The notes beneath the pieces were generated by a model. It saw only the letters and a list, made by a program, of their open reading frames with translations, searched no databases and was not told the DNA's origin. Below are positions 21,688-35,904 of a DNA stretch of 64,000 bases, piece after piece (position 1 is the stretch's first letter; every line of letters begins with the position of its first letter). The stretch comes from Homarus americanus (lineage: Eukaryota; Arthropoda; Malacostraca; Decapoda; Nephropidae), in assembly GCF_018991925.1 (NCBI RefSeq), contig NW_024756914.1, forward strand, positions 10,789,303-10,853,302, read 5' to 3'. Position numbers and translations under genes: made by a program.

Positions 21688-24600
21688 ACCCCCCGGGCAC
21701 CATAACAGCCCTGGGCACCATAACAGCCATGGGCACCATAACAGACCTGGGCACCATAACAGCCCCGGGCACCATAACAGCCCTGAAACCATAACAGCCC
21801 TGGGCACCATAACACCCCGGGCACCATAACAGCCCTGGGCACCATAACAGCCCCGGGCACCATAACAGCCCTGGCACCATAACAGCCCTGGCACCATAAC
21901 AGCCTCGGGCACCATAACACCCCGGACACCATAACAGCCTGGCACCATAGCACCCTGGCACCATAACACCCCCTGGGCACTGTAACACCCCCGGGCACCA
22001 TAAAGCCTGGCACCATAGCACCCCTGGGCACCATAACAGCCTGGCACCATAGCACCCCGGGCACTATAACAGCCCAGGGCACCATAACAGCCTGGGCACC
22101 ATACCCTCGGGCACCATAACAGCCTGGCACCATAGCACCCCTGGCACCATAACAGCCTGGGCACCATAGCACCGGGCACCATAACAGCCCCGGGCACCAT
22201 AACAGCCCGGGCACCATAACAGCCTGGGCACCATAGCACCCCTGGGCACCATAACACCCTGGCACCATAACACCCTGGGCACCATAACAGCCTCGGGCAC
22301 CATAAACCCCGGCACCATAACAGCTCGGGCACCATAACACCTCGCCTGGGCACCATAGCACCGGGCACCATAACAGCCCCGGGCACCATAACAGCCCTGG
22401 GCACCATAACAGCCTCGGGCACCATAACAGCCTGGCACCATAGCACCCCGGGCACCATAACAGCCCCGGGCACCATAACAGCCCCGGGCACCATAACAGC
22501 CCCGGGCACCATAACAGCCCCGGGTACCATAACAGCCCCGGGCACCATAACAGCCTGGGCACCATAGCACCCGGCACCATAGCACCCCCGGGCACCATAA
22601 CAGCCCCGGCATATAACAGCCCCGGGCACCATAACAGCCCCGGCACCATAACAGCCCCGGGCACCATAACAGCCCTGGGTACCATAACAGCCCTGGGCAC
22701 CATAACAGCCCTGGGCACCATAACAGCCTCGGGCACCATAACAGCCCCGGGCACATTAACAGCCCCGGGCACCATAACAGCCCTGGCACCATAACAGCCC
22801 CGGGCACCATAACAGCCCCGGGCACCATAACAGCCCTGACACCATAACAGCTCGGTACACCTGGGCACTATAACAGCCCTGGGCACCATAACAGCCTGGG
22901 CACCATAGCACCCCTGGCACCATAACAGCCTTCGGGCACCATAGCACCCCTGGCACCATAACAGCCTGGGCACTATAACAGCCTGGCACCATAGCACCCT
23001 CGGGCACCATAACAGCCCTGGCACCATAACAGCCCGGCACCATAACAGCCTGGGCACCATAGCACCCCTGGGCACCATAACAGCCCCGGGCACCATAACA
23101 GCCTCGGGCACCATAACAGCCTGGGCACCATAGCACCCCGGGCACCATAACAGCCCGGGCACCATAACAGCCCGGCAATCAGCCCCCGGCACCATAACAG
23201 CCTCGGGTACCATAACAGCCCCAGGCACCATAACAGCTCAGGCTAGCACCCCGGGCACCATAGCACCCCGGGCACCATAACAGCCCCGGGCACCATAGCA
23301 CCCCTGGGCACCATAACACCCCCGGGCACCATAACAGCCTGGCACCATAACACCCGGACACCGTAACAGCCCGGGCACCATAACATCCTCGGGCACCATA
23401 ACAGCCCGGGCACCATAACACCCCGGACACCGTAACAGCCCTGGCACCATAACAGCCCTGGGCACCATAACAGCCCGAGCACCATAACACCCCCGGGCAC
23501 CATAACAGCTGGGGCACCATAACACCCCGGGCACCATAACAGCCCCTGGGCACGGTAACACCCCGACACCGTAACAGCTGGGCACCATAGCACCCCTGGC
23601 ACCATAGCACCCGGCACCATAACACCCCTGCACCATAACAGCCCTGGGCACCATAACACCCCGGACACCGTAACAGCCTGGGCACCATAGCACCCTGGGC
23701 ACCATAGCACCCCTGGCACCATAACACCCCGCACCAATACCTGGGCACCATAACACCCCGGACACTGTAACAGCCCGGCACCATAAAGCCCTGGGCACCA
23801 TAACAGCCCCGGGCACCATAACAGCCCCAGGCACCATAACACCCGACACCGTGAACAGCCCTGGGCACCATAACAGCCCTGGCACCATAACACCCCGGGC
23901 ACCCATAACACCCGCACCATAATACGGGGCACCATAACAGCCCGGGCACGTAACAGGCTCGCACCATAACAGCTGGGCACCATAACGGGCACTGCAACAG
24001 CCCCGGGCACGGTAACAGCCCCGGCACCATAACAGCCTCGGGCACCATAACAGCCGGGGCACCATAACAGCCCGGCACGGTAACAGCCCCGGGCACCATA
24101 ACAGCCCTGCACCATAACACCCCTGGCACCATAACAGCCCTGGCACGGTAACAGCCAGGCACCATAACAGCCCGGGCACCATAACAGCCCCGGGCACCAT
24201 AACAGCCCGGGCACGGTAACAGCTCGGCACCATAACAGCCCTGGCACTATAACAGCCCCGGGCACCATAACAGCCCGGGCACGGTAACAGATCCGGGCAC
24301 CATAACAGCCCAGGCACCCATAACAGCCCTGGCACCATAACATTCGGGCACCATAACAGCCCCGGGCACGGTAACAAGCCTGGGCACCATAAAACGCCGG
24401 GCACCATAAAAGTCGGGCACCATAACAGCCTGGGCACCATAACACCTGGGCAATAGCCCCGGCACGGTAACAGCCCCGGGCACCATAACACCGGCACCAT
24501 AACAGTCGCACCATAACAACGCCAGCACCATAAAGCCTGGGCACCATAACAGCGCCGGCACCATAACAGCCCGGACACCATAACAGCCCTGGCACGGTAA

Positions 24601-24985
24601 CAGCCGGGCACCATAACAGCCCCGGGCACCATAACAGCCTGGGCACCGCAATAATCCCCGGCACCATAATAACCTGAGCACCATAACAGCCTCGGGCACC
24701 ACCGCACCTAACAGCCTGGGCACGGTAACAGCCGGGCACCATAACAGCCCCGGCACGGTAATAGCCCGGGCACCATCTAAAGCCTGGGCACCATAATAAA
24801 GCCGGGCACCATAACAGCCCCGGCACCATAACAGCCCCGGCACGGTATATTCGCACCATAACAGTTTGGGCACCATAACAGTCCGGGCACCATAACAGCC
24901 TGGCACCATAACAGCCCCTGGCACGGTAATAGTCCCGGGCACCATAACAGCCCGGCACGGTAACAGCCCCGGCACGGTATCTCAG
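21688..24985. repeat. 18-bp minisatellite CCCCGGGCACCATAACAG
   Basis: About 3.3 kb, near 190 units of 16-18 bp. Common forms are CCCCGGGC, CCCTGGGC, CCTGGGC, CCCGGC and CCTCGGGC before ACCATAACAG, and ACCATAGCACC. From about 23540 a second form, GGGCACGGTAACAG, appears and becomes frequent up to 24980, with variants such as GACACCGTAACAG. Eighteen is six codons, so minus-strand frames stay open in all three phases (604, 526 and 489 codons, VMVPGA / LLWCPG / CYGARG types). These are not genes: frames drift with each indel and no start, stop or exon structure is conserved. Confidence 0.97.
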
Positions 24986-25119
24986 CACCACACCACCACA
25001 TAACTCCTGTTGCCACTGACTCAGGTAAGACTTTCCTACCTGCTGACCGTGACCCACACTGCACCTCAGCCAAGGTCACCAGCTAAAGTAACAGCTAGTA
25101 AGAGTGACAGTAAAGCAGG

Positions 25120-27620
25120 TAGGAGGACAGTAGTTGGTGGTAGAGTGTGGGCAGTTATGGTAGGAGTGGTGGCAGTTATGGTAGAGTGGTGGCAGTATGG
25201 TAGGAGTGGTGGCAAAGGTAGGAGTGACAGCAGTTATGGTAGGAGTGGTGGCAGTTATGGTAGGAGGGTGGCAGTTATGGTAGGAGGCAGTTATGGTAGG
25301 AGTGGTGGCAGTTATGGTAGGTGACAGAAGTTATGGTAGGAGGACAGTAGTTATGGTAGGAGTGGTGGCAGCAGTGGTAGGAGGGTGGCAGTAGGTAGGA
25401 GGACAGTAGTTATGGTAGGAGGGTGCAGTTATGGTAGAGTGGTGGTAAAGTTGGTGGTAGGGTGGCAGTTGGTAGGAGGGCAAGCAGGAGTGGTGGCAAA
25501 GGGTAGGAGTGGTGGCAGTTATGGTAGGAGTGACAGTAGTTATGGTAGGAGTGGTGGCAGCAGGTAGGAGTGTGCAGTTATGGTAGGAGTGGTGGCAGTT
25601 ATGGTAGGAGTGACAGCAGTTATAGTAGGAGGGTGGCAGTTATGGCAGGAGTGGTGGCAGTTATGGTAGGGAGTGACAGTAGCAGGAGGGTGGCATATGG
25701 TGGAGGACAGTAGTTATGGTAGGAGTGGTGGCAGTTGGTAGGAGTGGTAGCAGTGGTAGGAGTGGTGGCAGTTATGGTAGGAGTGGTGGGCAGTTATGGT
25801 AGGAGTGGTAGCAGTTATGGTAGGAGTGGTGGCAGTGGTGAGTGGTGGCAGTTAGGTAGGAGTGACAGTAGTTATGGTAGGAGTGGTGGCAGGTTATGGT
25901 AGGAGTGGTGGCAGTTATGTTAGGGAGTGGTGGCAGTTATGCAGGAGTGGTAGCAGTATGGTAGGAGTGGTGGCAGGTAGGGGAGGACAGTAGTTACAGA
26001 GTGGTGGCAGTTATGGTAGGAGTGGTGGCAGCTATGTTAGGGAGTGGTGGCAGTTATGGTAGGAGGGTAGCAGTTATGGTAGGAGTGGTGGCAGTTATGG
26101 TAGGAGCAGAAGTTATGTGAGTGGGCAGTTGGTGGTAGGAGTGGTGGTATGAGGAGTGGTGGCAGTTATGGTAGGAGGGTGGCAGTTATGGTAGGGAGTG
26201 ACAGTAGTTATAGTAGGAGGGTGGCAGTTATGGTAGGAGTGACAGTAGTTATGGTAGGAGTGGTAGCAGTTGCGGTAGGAGTGACAGTAGTTATGGTAGA
26301 GTGGTAGTTATGGTAGGAGGCAGCAGTTGGTAGGAGTGACAGAAGGCGGTAGGAGTGTTGGCAGTTATGGTAGGAGGACAGCAGTTATGCAGTAGGAGTG
26401 GTGGGCAGTTATGGTAGGAGTGGTAGCAGTTATGGTAGAGTGGCAGGGTAGGAGACAGGTTATGGTAGGAGGGTGGCAGCTATGGTAGGAGTGACAGTAG
26501 TTGGTAGGAGTGTTGGCAGCAGGATACAGTAGTTATGGTAGGAGTGGTAGCAGTTGGTAGGGAGTGGTAGCAGTTGCAGAGTGGTGGCAGTTATGGCAGG
26601 AGTGGTGGCAGTTATGGTAGGAGTGACAGTAGTTATGGTAGGGAGGGAAGGGAAATGGTAGGAGTGGGAGCAGTTATGGTAGGAGTGGTGGCAGTTATGG
26701 TAGGAGTGACAGTAGTTATGGTAGGAGGACAGTAGTTATGGTAGGAGTGGTGCAGCAGGTAGGAGTGAACAGAAGGTGGTAGGAGTGGTGGCAGTTATGG
26801 TAGGGAGTGACAGTAGTTATGGTAGGAGTGGTGGCAGTTATGGTAGGAGTGACAGAGTTATGGTAGGAGGACAGTAGTTATGGTAGGAGACAGTAGTGGT
26901 GGTAGGGAGTGGTGGTAGGAGTGACAGTAGTTATGGTAGGAGTGGTGGCAGTTATGGTGAGAGGACAGTAGTTGCAGGAGTGGATAAAGCATGGTAGGAG
27001 TGATGGCAGTTATGGTAGGAGTGACAGTAGTTATGGTGGTAGAGTGGTGGCAGTTATAGGAGTGACAGTAGTTATGGAGGAGTGGTGGCAGTTTGTAGGA
27101 GGACAGTAGTTATGGTAGGAGTGACAGTAGTGGATGGTAGGAGTGGTGGCAGTTATGGTAGGAGTGACAGTAGTTATGGTAGGAGGGTGGCAGTTGGTGG
27201 GAGTGACAGTAGTTATGGTAGGAGGGTGGCAGTTATGGTAGGAGTGACAGTAGTTATGGTAGGAGTGACAGTAGTTATGGTAGGAGTGACAGAAGGTGGT
27301 AGGAGTGGTGGCAGTTATGGTAGAGTGACAGTAGTTATGGTAGGAGTGGTGGCAGTTATGGTAGGAGGACAGTTATAGAGTGACAGTAGTTATGGTAGGA
27401 GGGTGGGTTAGTAGGAGTGACAGTAGTTATGGTAGGAGTGGTGGCAGTTATGGTAGGAGTGGTGGCAGTTATGGTAGGAGTGACAGTAGTTATGGTAGGA
27501 GTGACAGTAGTTATGGTAGGAGTGACAGTAGTTATGGTAGGAGTGGTGGCAGTTATGGTAGGAGTGACAGTAGTTATGGTAGGAGTGGTGGCAGTTATGG
27601 TAGCAGTTATGGTAGGAGTA
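25120..27620. repeat. 21-bp minisatellite, core GGTAGGAGTG, array A
   Basis: About 2.5 kb, roughly 120 units. Two alternating 21-bp forms: TATGGTAGGAGTGACAGT plus AGT, and TATGGTAGGAGTGGTGG plus CAGT. The left two thirds have many short units with lost bases; 27160-27600 is regular, where the two forms alternate in short blocks. As 21 is seven codons, the frame reads SYGRSDS / SYGRSGG; this is a by-product. The right end stops exactly at a mariner transposase fragment. Confidence 0.95.
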
Positions 27621-27680
27621 TGGAAACAGCCATAAGTCACAGTGGACCAGATCTGGAGAGTATGGAGGGTGGGGGACCTT
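27619..27680 (-). pseudogene. mariner transposase fragment
   Basis: The minus strand encodes VPHPPYSPDLVHCDLWLFP (27678-27622), the signature mariner motif PHPPYSPDLAP.D..LFP that holds the third catalytic Asp of the DD34D triad. The flanking sequence up to about 27780 stays open but I cannot align it with confidence to the rest of the transposase. The fragment is joined directly to the 21-bp array, which begins after LFP. Confidence 0.75.
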
Positions 27681-28097
<417 letters not shown>

Positions 28098-28098
<1 letters not shown>

Positions 28099-28172
28099 AT
28101 TTTCGCCCCCCAGGCCCCGATGTGGGTGAGTGACCTGTGCCCGGGTGGGCTAATCCCTGTGAAAAAAATATA
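28098..28172 (-). mobile_element. Short dispersed repeat with (AAT)n tail, copy 1
   Basis: CAGGCCCCGATGTGGGT, GTGACCTGTGCCCGGGTGGG and CTAATCCC match 46372-46437 almost base for base. In both places an ATT microsatellite precedes it and an A-run follows, so read on the minus strand it is a short body with a 3' (AAT)n tail, as many SINEs have. No Pol III boxes were identified in the shared part. Confidence 0.65.
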
Positions 28173-28187
28173 TATATGGTTAATAAT

Positions 28188-28526
28188 GGTGGGAGTTATG
28201 GTAGGAATGGTGGGAGTTATAGCAGGAATGGCAGTAACTATGGTAGGAGTGACAGTAGTTATGGAAGGAGGGACAGTAGTTATGGAAGGAGGGACAGTAG
28301 TTATGGAAGGAGGGACAGTAGTTATGGTAGGAGTGACAGTAGTTATGGAAGGAGGGACAGTAGTTATGGAAGGAGGGACAGTAGTTATGGTAGGAGTGAC
28401 AGTAGTTATGGAAGGAGTGACATTAGTTATGGTCGGAGGGACAGTAGTTATGGTAGGAGTGACAGTAGTTATGGTAGGAGTGACAGTAGTTATGGTAGGA
28501 GGGACAGTAGTTATGGAAGGAATGAA
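28188..28526. repeat. 21-bp minisatellite, array B
   Basis: The same 21-bp family as array A (TATGGTAGGAGTGACAGT core) but with TATGGAAGGAGGGACAGT variants, about 16 units, almost no length errors. The two arrays are separated by the mariner fragment, the (ATT)n tract and the short dispersed repeat. Confidence 0.95.
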
Positions 28527-28953
28527 GAACCATATCTCATAAAAAAATTCGATTTTTTACTGAAACGCCCAAGTGTGAAGGCCAGAATAATTAAGAAATA
28601 TTGACATAAAAATAAAATACTAACTCATCCCGGCTTCAACAACAGTGTCAAAAGACATATGGTAGACCCTGACCACCAGTAGGATGCATGTGAAAGAAGA
28701 GAAACTACGCCGCGGGATGCAAACAGGAAACACGAGGATTCCAAACCAAGTACGTGTGTTGTTGACTGCTTGCCATGAGCTTGCTGCACCAACGTTATTT
28801 TGTACACTTCCCTCGCGTCAAAAGGTCACCACTCAGAATCAGACCCCAGACCATGGTAGAATCTTAAGTTATTGTCCACGTTTTTAAGAAATTTGTATGT
28901 TGAGTTTTTTATACTTATACTTTCATGTCTACTTGAGGATGAAAGGAAGTACT
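28527..28953. other. Non-coding DNA
   Basis: Nothing recognised. Confidence 0.5.
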
Positions 28954-29942
28954 GTATTAACGAAAGAGTATTAGTCCACAAACGACGCCATATCTATGTT
29001 ATACGACGCCATTTCTGATGTTATGTGTAAGGAAGACAGTCAAGTGATTTTTTTTTATCAACAGTTTCTAGAAGACCATGGCTCTGCATATGTCTTTTTC
29101 TTGTTTGTTTATAGAATCTTTATTTTTTCATTACCACACAAGGCCATCTTAGAGTCACGTGGTAAAGCCTCGATACATTTTCGAAGACAATTTTCTCGAC
29201 ATAATAGTTTGCTATCGGTGGTCCAGATACCACGAGACTTGTTTGGTGGGACTATTTAATTTAAACAAAACAATCACTGCACGACGTTGGTGGCCAGTGT
29301 TGTATACAAGGGCACGACTGGGTATCACAGAATCAAAACGTACTAATTTTTCATGGAATAACAGCATGTTAATTTGTTATGGCTCTGGTGGAAAGAATTC
29401 TCAAACTCAAACTTAATGGTGAACGCTGATCAAGAAGTAAAACACTGGTTATTGAGTTTTTAAATGATCTTGACGCCACAATGGTCAGAATTAATCATCA
29501 GCGAGTTAGAATGCAAAAAAAAATAAATAAAAATTGTCTTATTCCATACTTTTCTAGCAGACGTGTGTAAAGGAAAAATGGTCGCACAAGGAATAATTTT
29601 ATGTATATTCAGACAGAGGTTTATCTTTACTCAAAATAACATCATCGAACAAGGAGCATTTTGACTTAGCAAATTTTATTATATATATTTTAATCTAGAT
29701 AATTGTACCACCTTTATGCTACTGTCATCCCCTATGGAAATTAATGCACCTGTAATTTAGATAATGTACTAGATGGTTCCTTAGATGCTCTACGAGGTGG
29801 TTCCTTAGATGCTCTACGAGGTGGTTCTTTAGATGCTCTACTAGGTGGTTCTTTAGATGCTCTACTGGGTGGTTCTTTAGATGCTCTACTGGGTGGTTCT
29901 TTAGATGCTCTACTGGGTGGTTCTTTAGATGCTCTACGAGGT
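28954..29942 (+). repeat. 989-bp tandem duplication, copy 1
   Basis: Starts GTATTAACGAAAGAGTATTA and runs through about 810 bp of unique sequence into seven units of the 24-bp repeat (29768-29942). Copy 2 begins at 29943 with the same bases. The copies differ by only a handful of substitutions and small indels (for example TGTTATGTGTAAGG versus TGTTTGTGTGG, TTGTTATGG versus TTGTTGTGG), so the duplication is recent. The unique part encodes no domain that I recognise; short frames such as 28996-29259 occur in both copies only because of the duplication. Confidence 0.95.
29768..29942. repeat. 24-bp minisatellite, short array
   Basis: Seven units with the core TTCTTTAGATGCTCTAC, the last broken by the duplication junction. 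Confidence 0.95.
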
Positions 29943-30757
29943 GTATTAACGAAAGAGTATTAGTCCACAAACGACGCCATATCTATGTTATACGACGCCA
30001 TTTCTGATGTTTGTGTGGAAGACAGTCAAGTGATTTTTTTTATCAACAGTTTCTAGAAGACCATGGCTCTGCATATGTCTTTTTCTTGTTTGTTTATAGA
30101 ATCTTTATTTTTTCATTACCACACAAGGCCATCTTAGAGTCACGTGGTAAAGCCTCGATACATTTTCGAAGACAATTTTCTCGACATAATAGTTTGCTAT
30201 CGGTGGTCCAGATACCACGAGACTTGTTTGGTGGGATTACTTAATTTAAACAAAACAATCACTGCACGACGTTGGTGGCCAGTGTTGTATACACAGGCAC
30301 GACTGGGTATCACAGAATCAAAACGTACTAATTTTTCATGGAATAACAGCATGTTAATTTGTTGTGGCTCTGGTGGAAAGAATTCTCAAACTCAAACTTA
30401 ATGGTTAACGCTGATCAAGAAGTAAAACACTGGTTATTGAGTTTTTAAATGATCTTGACGCCATAATGGTCAGAATTAATCATCAGCGAGTTAGAATGCA
30501 AAAAAAAATAAATAAAAATTGTCTTATTCCATACTTTTCTAGCAGACGTGTGTAAAGGAAAAATGGTCGCACAAGGAATAATTTTATGTATATTCAGACA
30601 GAGGTTTATCTTTACTCAAAATAACATCATCGAACAAGGAGCATTTTGACTTAGCAAATTTTATTATATATATTTTAATCTAGATAATTGTACCACCTTT
30701 ATGCTACTGTCATTCCCTATGGAAATTAATGCACCTGTAATTTAGATAATGTACTAG
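29943..30757 (+). repeat. 989-bp tandem duplication, copy 2 (unique part)
   Basis: The second copy of the ~810-bp unique segment, followed by a far longer 24-bp array than in copy 1. The junction at 29942/29943 lies inside a 24-bp unit, which points to unequal exchange through that repeat. Confidence 0.95.
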
Positions 30758-32745
30758 ATGGTTCCTTAGATGCTCTACGAGGTGGTTCTTTAGATGCTCT
30801 ACTAGGTGATTCTTTAGATGCTCTTCGAGGTGATTCTTTAGATGCTCTACTGGGTGATTCTTTAGATGCTCTACTGGGTGGTTCTTTAGATGCTCTACTG
30901 GGTGGTTCTTTAGATGCTCTACTGGGTGGTTCTTTAGATGCTCTTCGAGGTGATTCTTTAGATGCTCTACTGGGTGATTCTTTAGATGCTCTACTGGGTG
31001 GTTCTTTAGATGCTCTACTGGGTGGTTCTTTAGATGCTCTACTAGGTGATTCTTTAGATGCTCTTCGAGGTGATTCTTTAGATGCTCTACTGGGTGATTC
31101 TTTAGATGCTCTACTGGGTGGTTCTTTAGATGCTCTTCGAGGTGATTCTTTAGATGCTCTTCGAGGTGATTCTTTAGATGCTCTACTGGGTGATTCTTTA
31201 GATGCTCTACTGGGTGGTTCTTTAGATGCTCTACTGGGTGGTTCTTTAGATGCTCTCGAGTGATTCTTTAAGATGCTCTATAGGTGGTTCTTTAGATGCT
31301 CTACTGGGTGGTTCTTTAGATGCTCTACTGGATGATTCTTTAGATGCTCTACTGGGTGGTTCTTTAGATGCTCTACTGGATGATTCTTTAGATGCTCTAC
31401 TGGATGATTCTTTAGATGCTCTACTAGGTGGTTCTTTAGATGCTCTACTGGGTGGTTCTTTAGATGCTCTACTGGATGATTCTTTAGATGCTCTACTGGG
31501 TGGTTCTTTAGATGCTCTACTGGATGATTCTTTAGATGCTCTACTGGGTGATTCCTTAGATGCTCTACGAGGTGGTTCTTTAGATGCTCTACTAGGTGAT
31601 TCTTTAGATGCTCTTCGAGGTGATTCTTTAGATGCTCTTCGAGGTGATTCTTTAGATGCTCTACTAGGTGGTTCTTTAGATGCTCTACTGGGTGGTTCTT
31701 TAGATGCTCTACTGGATGATTCTTTAGATGCTCTACTAGGTGGTTCTTTAGATGCTCTACTGGGTGGTTCTTTAGATGCTCTACTGGATGATTCTTTAGA
31801 TGCTCTACTGGGTGGTTCTTTAGATGCTCTACTGGGTGGTTCTTTAGATGCTCTACTGGGTGGTTCTTTAGATGCTCTACTAGGTGGTTCTTTAGATGCT
31901 CTACTGGGTGGTTCTTTAGATGCTCTACTAGGTGGTTCTTTAGATGCTCTATTGGGTGATTCTTTAGATGCTCTACTGGGTGGTTCTTTAGATGCTCTAT
32001 TAGGTGATTCTTTAGATGTGCTCTACTAGGTGGTTCTTTAGATGCTCTACTAGGTGGTTCTTTAGATGCTCTATTAGGTGATTCTTTGAATGCTCTACTG
32101 GGTGGTTCTTTAGATGCTCTACTGGGTGGTTCTTTAGATGCTCTACTAGGTGGTTCTTTAGATGCTCTATTAGGTGATTCTTTAGATGCTCTACTGGGTG
32201 GTTCTTTAGATGCTCTACTAGGTGGTTCTTTAGATGCTCTATTAGGTGATTCTTTAGATGCTCTACTGGATGGTTCTTTAGATGCTCTACTGGGTGGTTC
32301 TTTAGATGCTCTACTAGGTGGTTCTTTAGATGCTCTACTAGGTGATTCTTTAGATGCTCTACTGGGTGGTTCTTTAGATGCTCTACTAGGTGATTCTTTA
32401 GATGCTCTACTAGGTGGTTCTTTAGATGCTCTACTAGGTGATTCTTTAGATGCTCTACTAGGTGGTTCTTTAGATGCTCTATTAGGTGATTCTTTAGATG
32501 CTCTACTAGGTGGTTCTTTAGATGCTCTACTAGGTGATTCTTTAGATGCTCTACTAGGTGGTTCTTTAGATGCTCTATTAGGTGATTCTTTAGATGCTCT
32601 ACTGGGTGGTTCTTTAGATGCTCTACTGGGTGGTTCTTTAGATGCTCTACTAGGTGATTCTTTAGATGCTCTTCGAGGTGATTCTTTAGATGCTCTACTA
32701 GGTGATTCTTTAGATGCTCTACTGGGTGATTCTTTAGATGCTACT
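30758..32745. repeat. 24-bp minisatellite, long array
   Basis: About 83 units of exactly 24 bp, core TTCTTTAGATGCTCTAC followed by TGGGTGG, TAGGTGG, TGGATGA, GAGGTGA or TAGGTGA. Only a few length errors are visible (near 31256-31280, at 32019 and in the last unit). Frames therefore stay open for 259 and 232 codons with an eight-residue unit (LLGGSLDA, LLGDSLDA, LLDDSLDA); there is no supporting start context, domain or splice site. At 32380-32620 two forms alternate strictly, giving a 48-bp higher-order unit. Confidence 0.97.
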
Positions 32746-32894
32746 AGGGTCTTTCAGAACCGTTTACTAAATCATAATTTCTAAACTAGAAAATATTGTT
32801 AAAGAATTAAAGTTAATATTTTTCTTGTCCAATTATATATTGTACCAATATTTTTGTAACTGAACCCCGATGTCTCAATAAGGGTTCTGAAGAG

Positions 32895-33180
32895 TGTTAA
32901 CAGACGTGGCCGCCTGTTCGGGTAAGATGCTCCGTACGTCCACAATGTACTGTACAGTGAGAAGGTGTCATGTGTGGACGAGTCTTGAACAACTCAAAAT
33001 TGTGACCTCTGGTGGTGCCGTTATTGTCTCGGTGGTGAGGAGCGCCTCCATGATAATAGTATATCCTTTGCATCATGTTGAAGGTCTCAATCAGATCTGC
33101 ACGTATCCTGTGGGACTCAGGATGAGGTCTTCGGGTTCCTCAGACGGCCTTCGTAACTCAAGTTTTTCAGGCCGGGTATA
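32895..33180 (-). pseudogene. Non-LTR reverse transcriptase tail, decayed
   Basis: Minus-strand frames around 33180-32900 show LKNLSYEGRLRNPKTSS, then a frame change, ADLIETFNMMQRIYYYHGG-like and TTRGHNFELFKTRPHM. This follows the LINE ORF2 tail L..LSYE.RL..L.L.S / R.DLIETFK..... / TRGH..KL.K. Several stops and frame changes; the WN.LP end is not clear. Confidence 0.5.
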
Positions 33181-34480
33181 AATTTTGTCGCCGTTTTCTG
33201 ATTATCCACCACTGCGTCGATGTCTTTATCGTGGGGACGCTATACTCGTGTGGTCGAGAGCCTCGATCGGTCAACATTACAGATTAATCGATTCTCACAT
33301 TGTGTGTGCTTAGAAAAATCCTTACAACTCTTTCGGTCTTGAGGTATGTTGTAGACATACATAATTTACTTAGTAAGTCTGATACATGTGGCACTTTCTA
33401 CTCACGTGACCTAGTTGGCGAGAGTAACTAGACTTTACTAGGCTAGGTGCTAACTCCCGCCGGGTGGCGCCTCTCTCAAAGCTGTGACCTTGACCTTTGG
33501 CTTGGTGGTCTTAAGAAAGGGCCGCTGTAGGGGCTGTCAGTGGGAACTTAGAGTAAATGCCACGTATGAACACTGTTACTCTTTCTCGCTCTGTAATGCT
33601 GGCGGTATTCACAGTTAGATAGTGATGGCTCTCCCCTGTGGCCTCGCCGTCCCAGGATGGATAGTGCCTACAATACTTTTTGACCAACAGAATCATTGTA
33701 CATAAAAAGAAATGAGAAGGAACATAATTGTTTAGGATGATTTTTTAAACTATCAAGCTCATCCAGCCCTAAAGACGCCATTACCCAAAAACAATAGTTG
33801 CGAGAGGATAATGAACTCCACTGTGGCCACAAGAAGTCAGAAGAGTCGAGGACATACTTAACCTACATATGTTCAATAGAGAGTTAACTGTCATGCTCTC
33901 CCCGCGTAGCTTGAGTTGCAGGGCGCTTACTCATCAGTAAATTAATAATTTCGGCGACACATTCTTCGCGCACCTACAGTACTACAGTCGCTTTGTGAAC
34001 CCTTGTTATTTACTATTGCCTTACGCTCAGCAGATCATGGTAAGGTCTTGGGTACTGGTTGACTTTTGGTTGACATATCAATGTTTGACTGAGAACTAAA
34101 TCACTGCATACCTCTCCAACCAGATGATTATTTTTTTTTGTATATGTGAATAAGAAAAATCCTAACTATTGTATATATTGTAAATTATCAGAGAGAGGAT
34201 GTTGAGATGTACTGTAGGTTGGAGACGGAAAAATACTTGGTTGAATGACACATGGTATGACTTTTTTCGCTATTTTCTTGACTGAACCTTGACATCCAAA
34301 CCCAGACTGCTATTTAAAGTGTGTGAGAGCTTTAGTTGTCTGTGAGTGATCAACGAATACAAATAATTAAACAGATGATACCAACATATTATAATTCACT
34401 CAAGTATTTCAAATATTACGGTAAACATTTATAGTATTTACAAATTTCAGATATTTAAATTCTTATCAATATCTTGGTAG
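33181..34480. other. Non-coding DNA
   Basis: No gene, repeat or transposon end recognised. Confidence 0.5.

Positions 34481-35904
<1,424 letters not shown>

Noticed and set aside
21613..25057. Minus-strand ORFs of 339-604 codons (VMVPGA, LLWCPG, CYGARG repeats)
   Set aside because: They overlap in all three frames because the 18-bp unit has no stop in any minus frame; the frame shifts at every indel. No start context, domain or splice site.
29725..29970. HPVEHLKN repeat ORF on minus strand
   Set aside because: Antisense reading of the 24-bp array.
31250..32784. Leu/Gly/Ser/Asp/Ala repeat protein (LLGGSLDA)n
   Set aside because: Attractive because the frame is long and regular, but 24 bp is a multiple of three, there is no start or domain, and the same DNA is non-coding in the short array. 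Kept as a finding, not as a gene.
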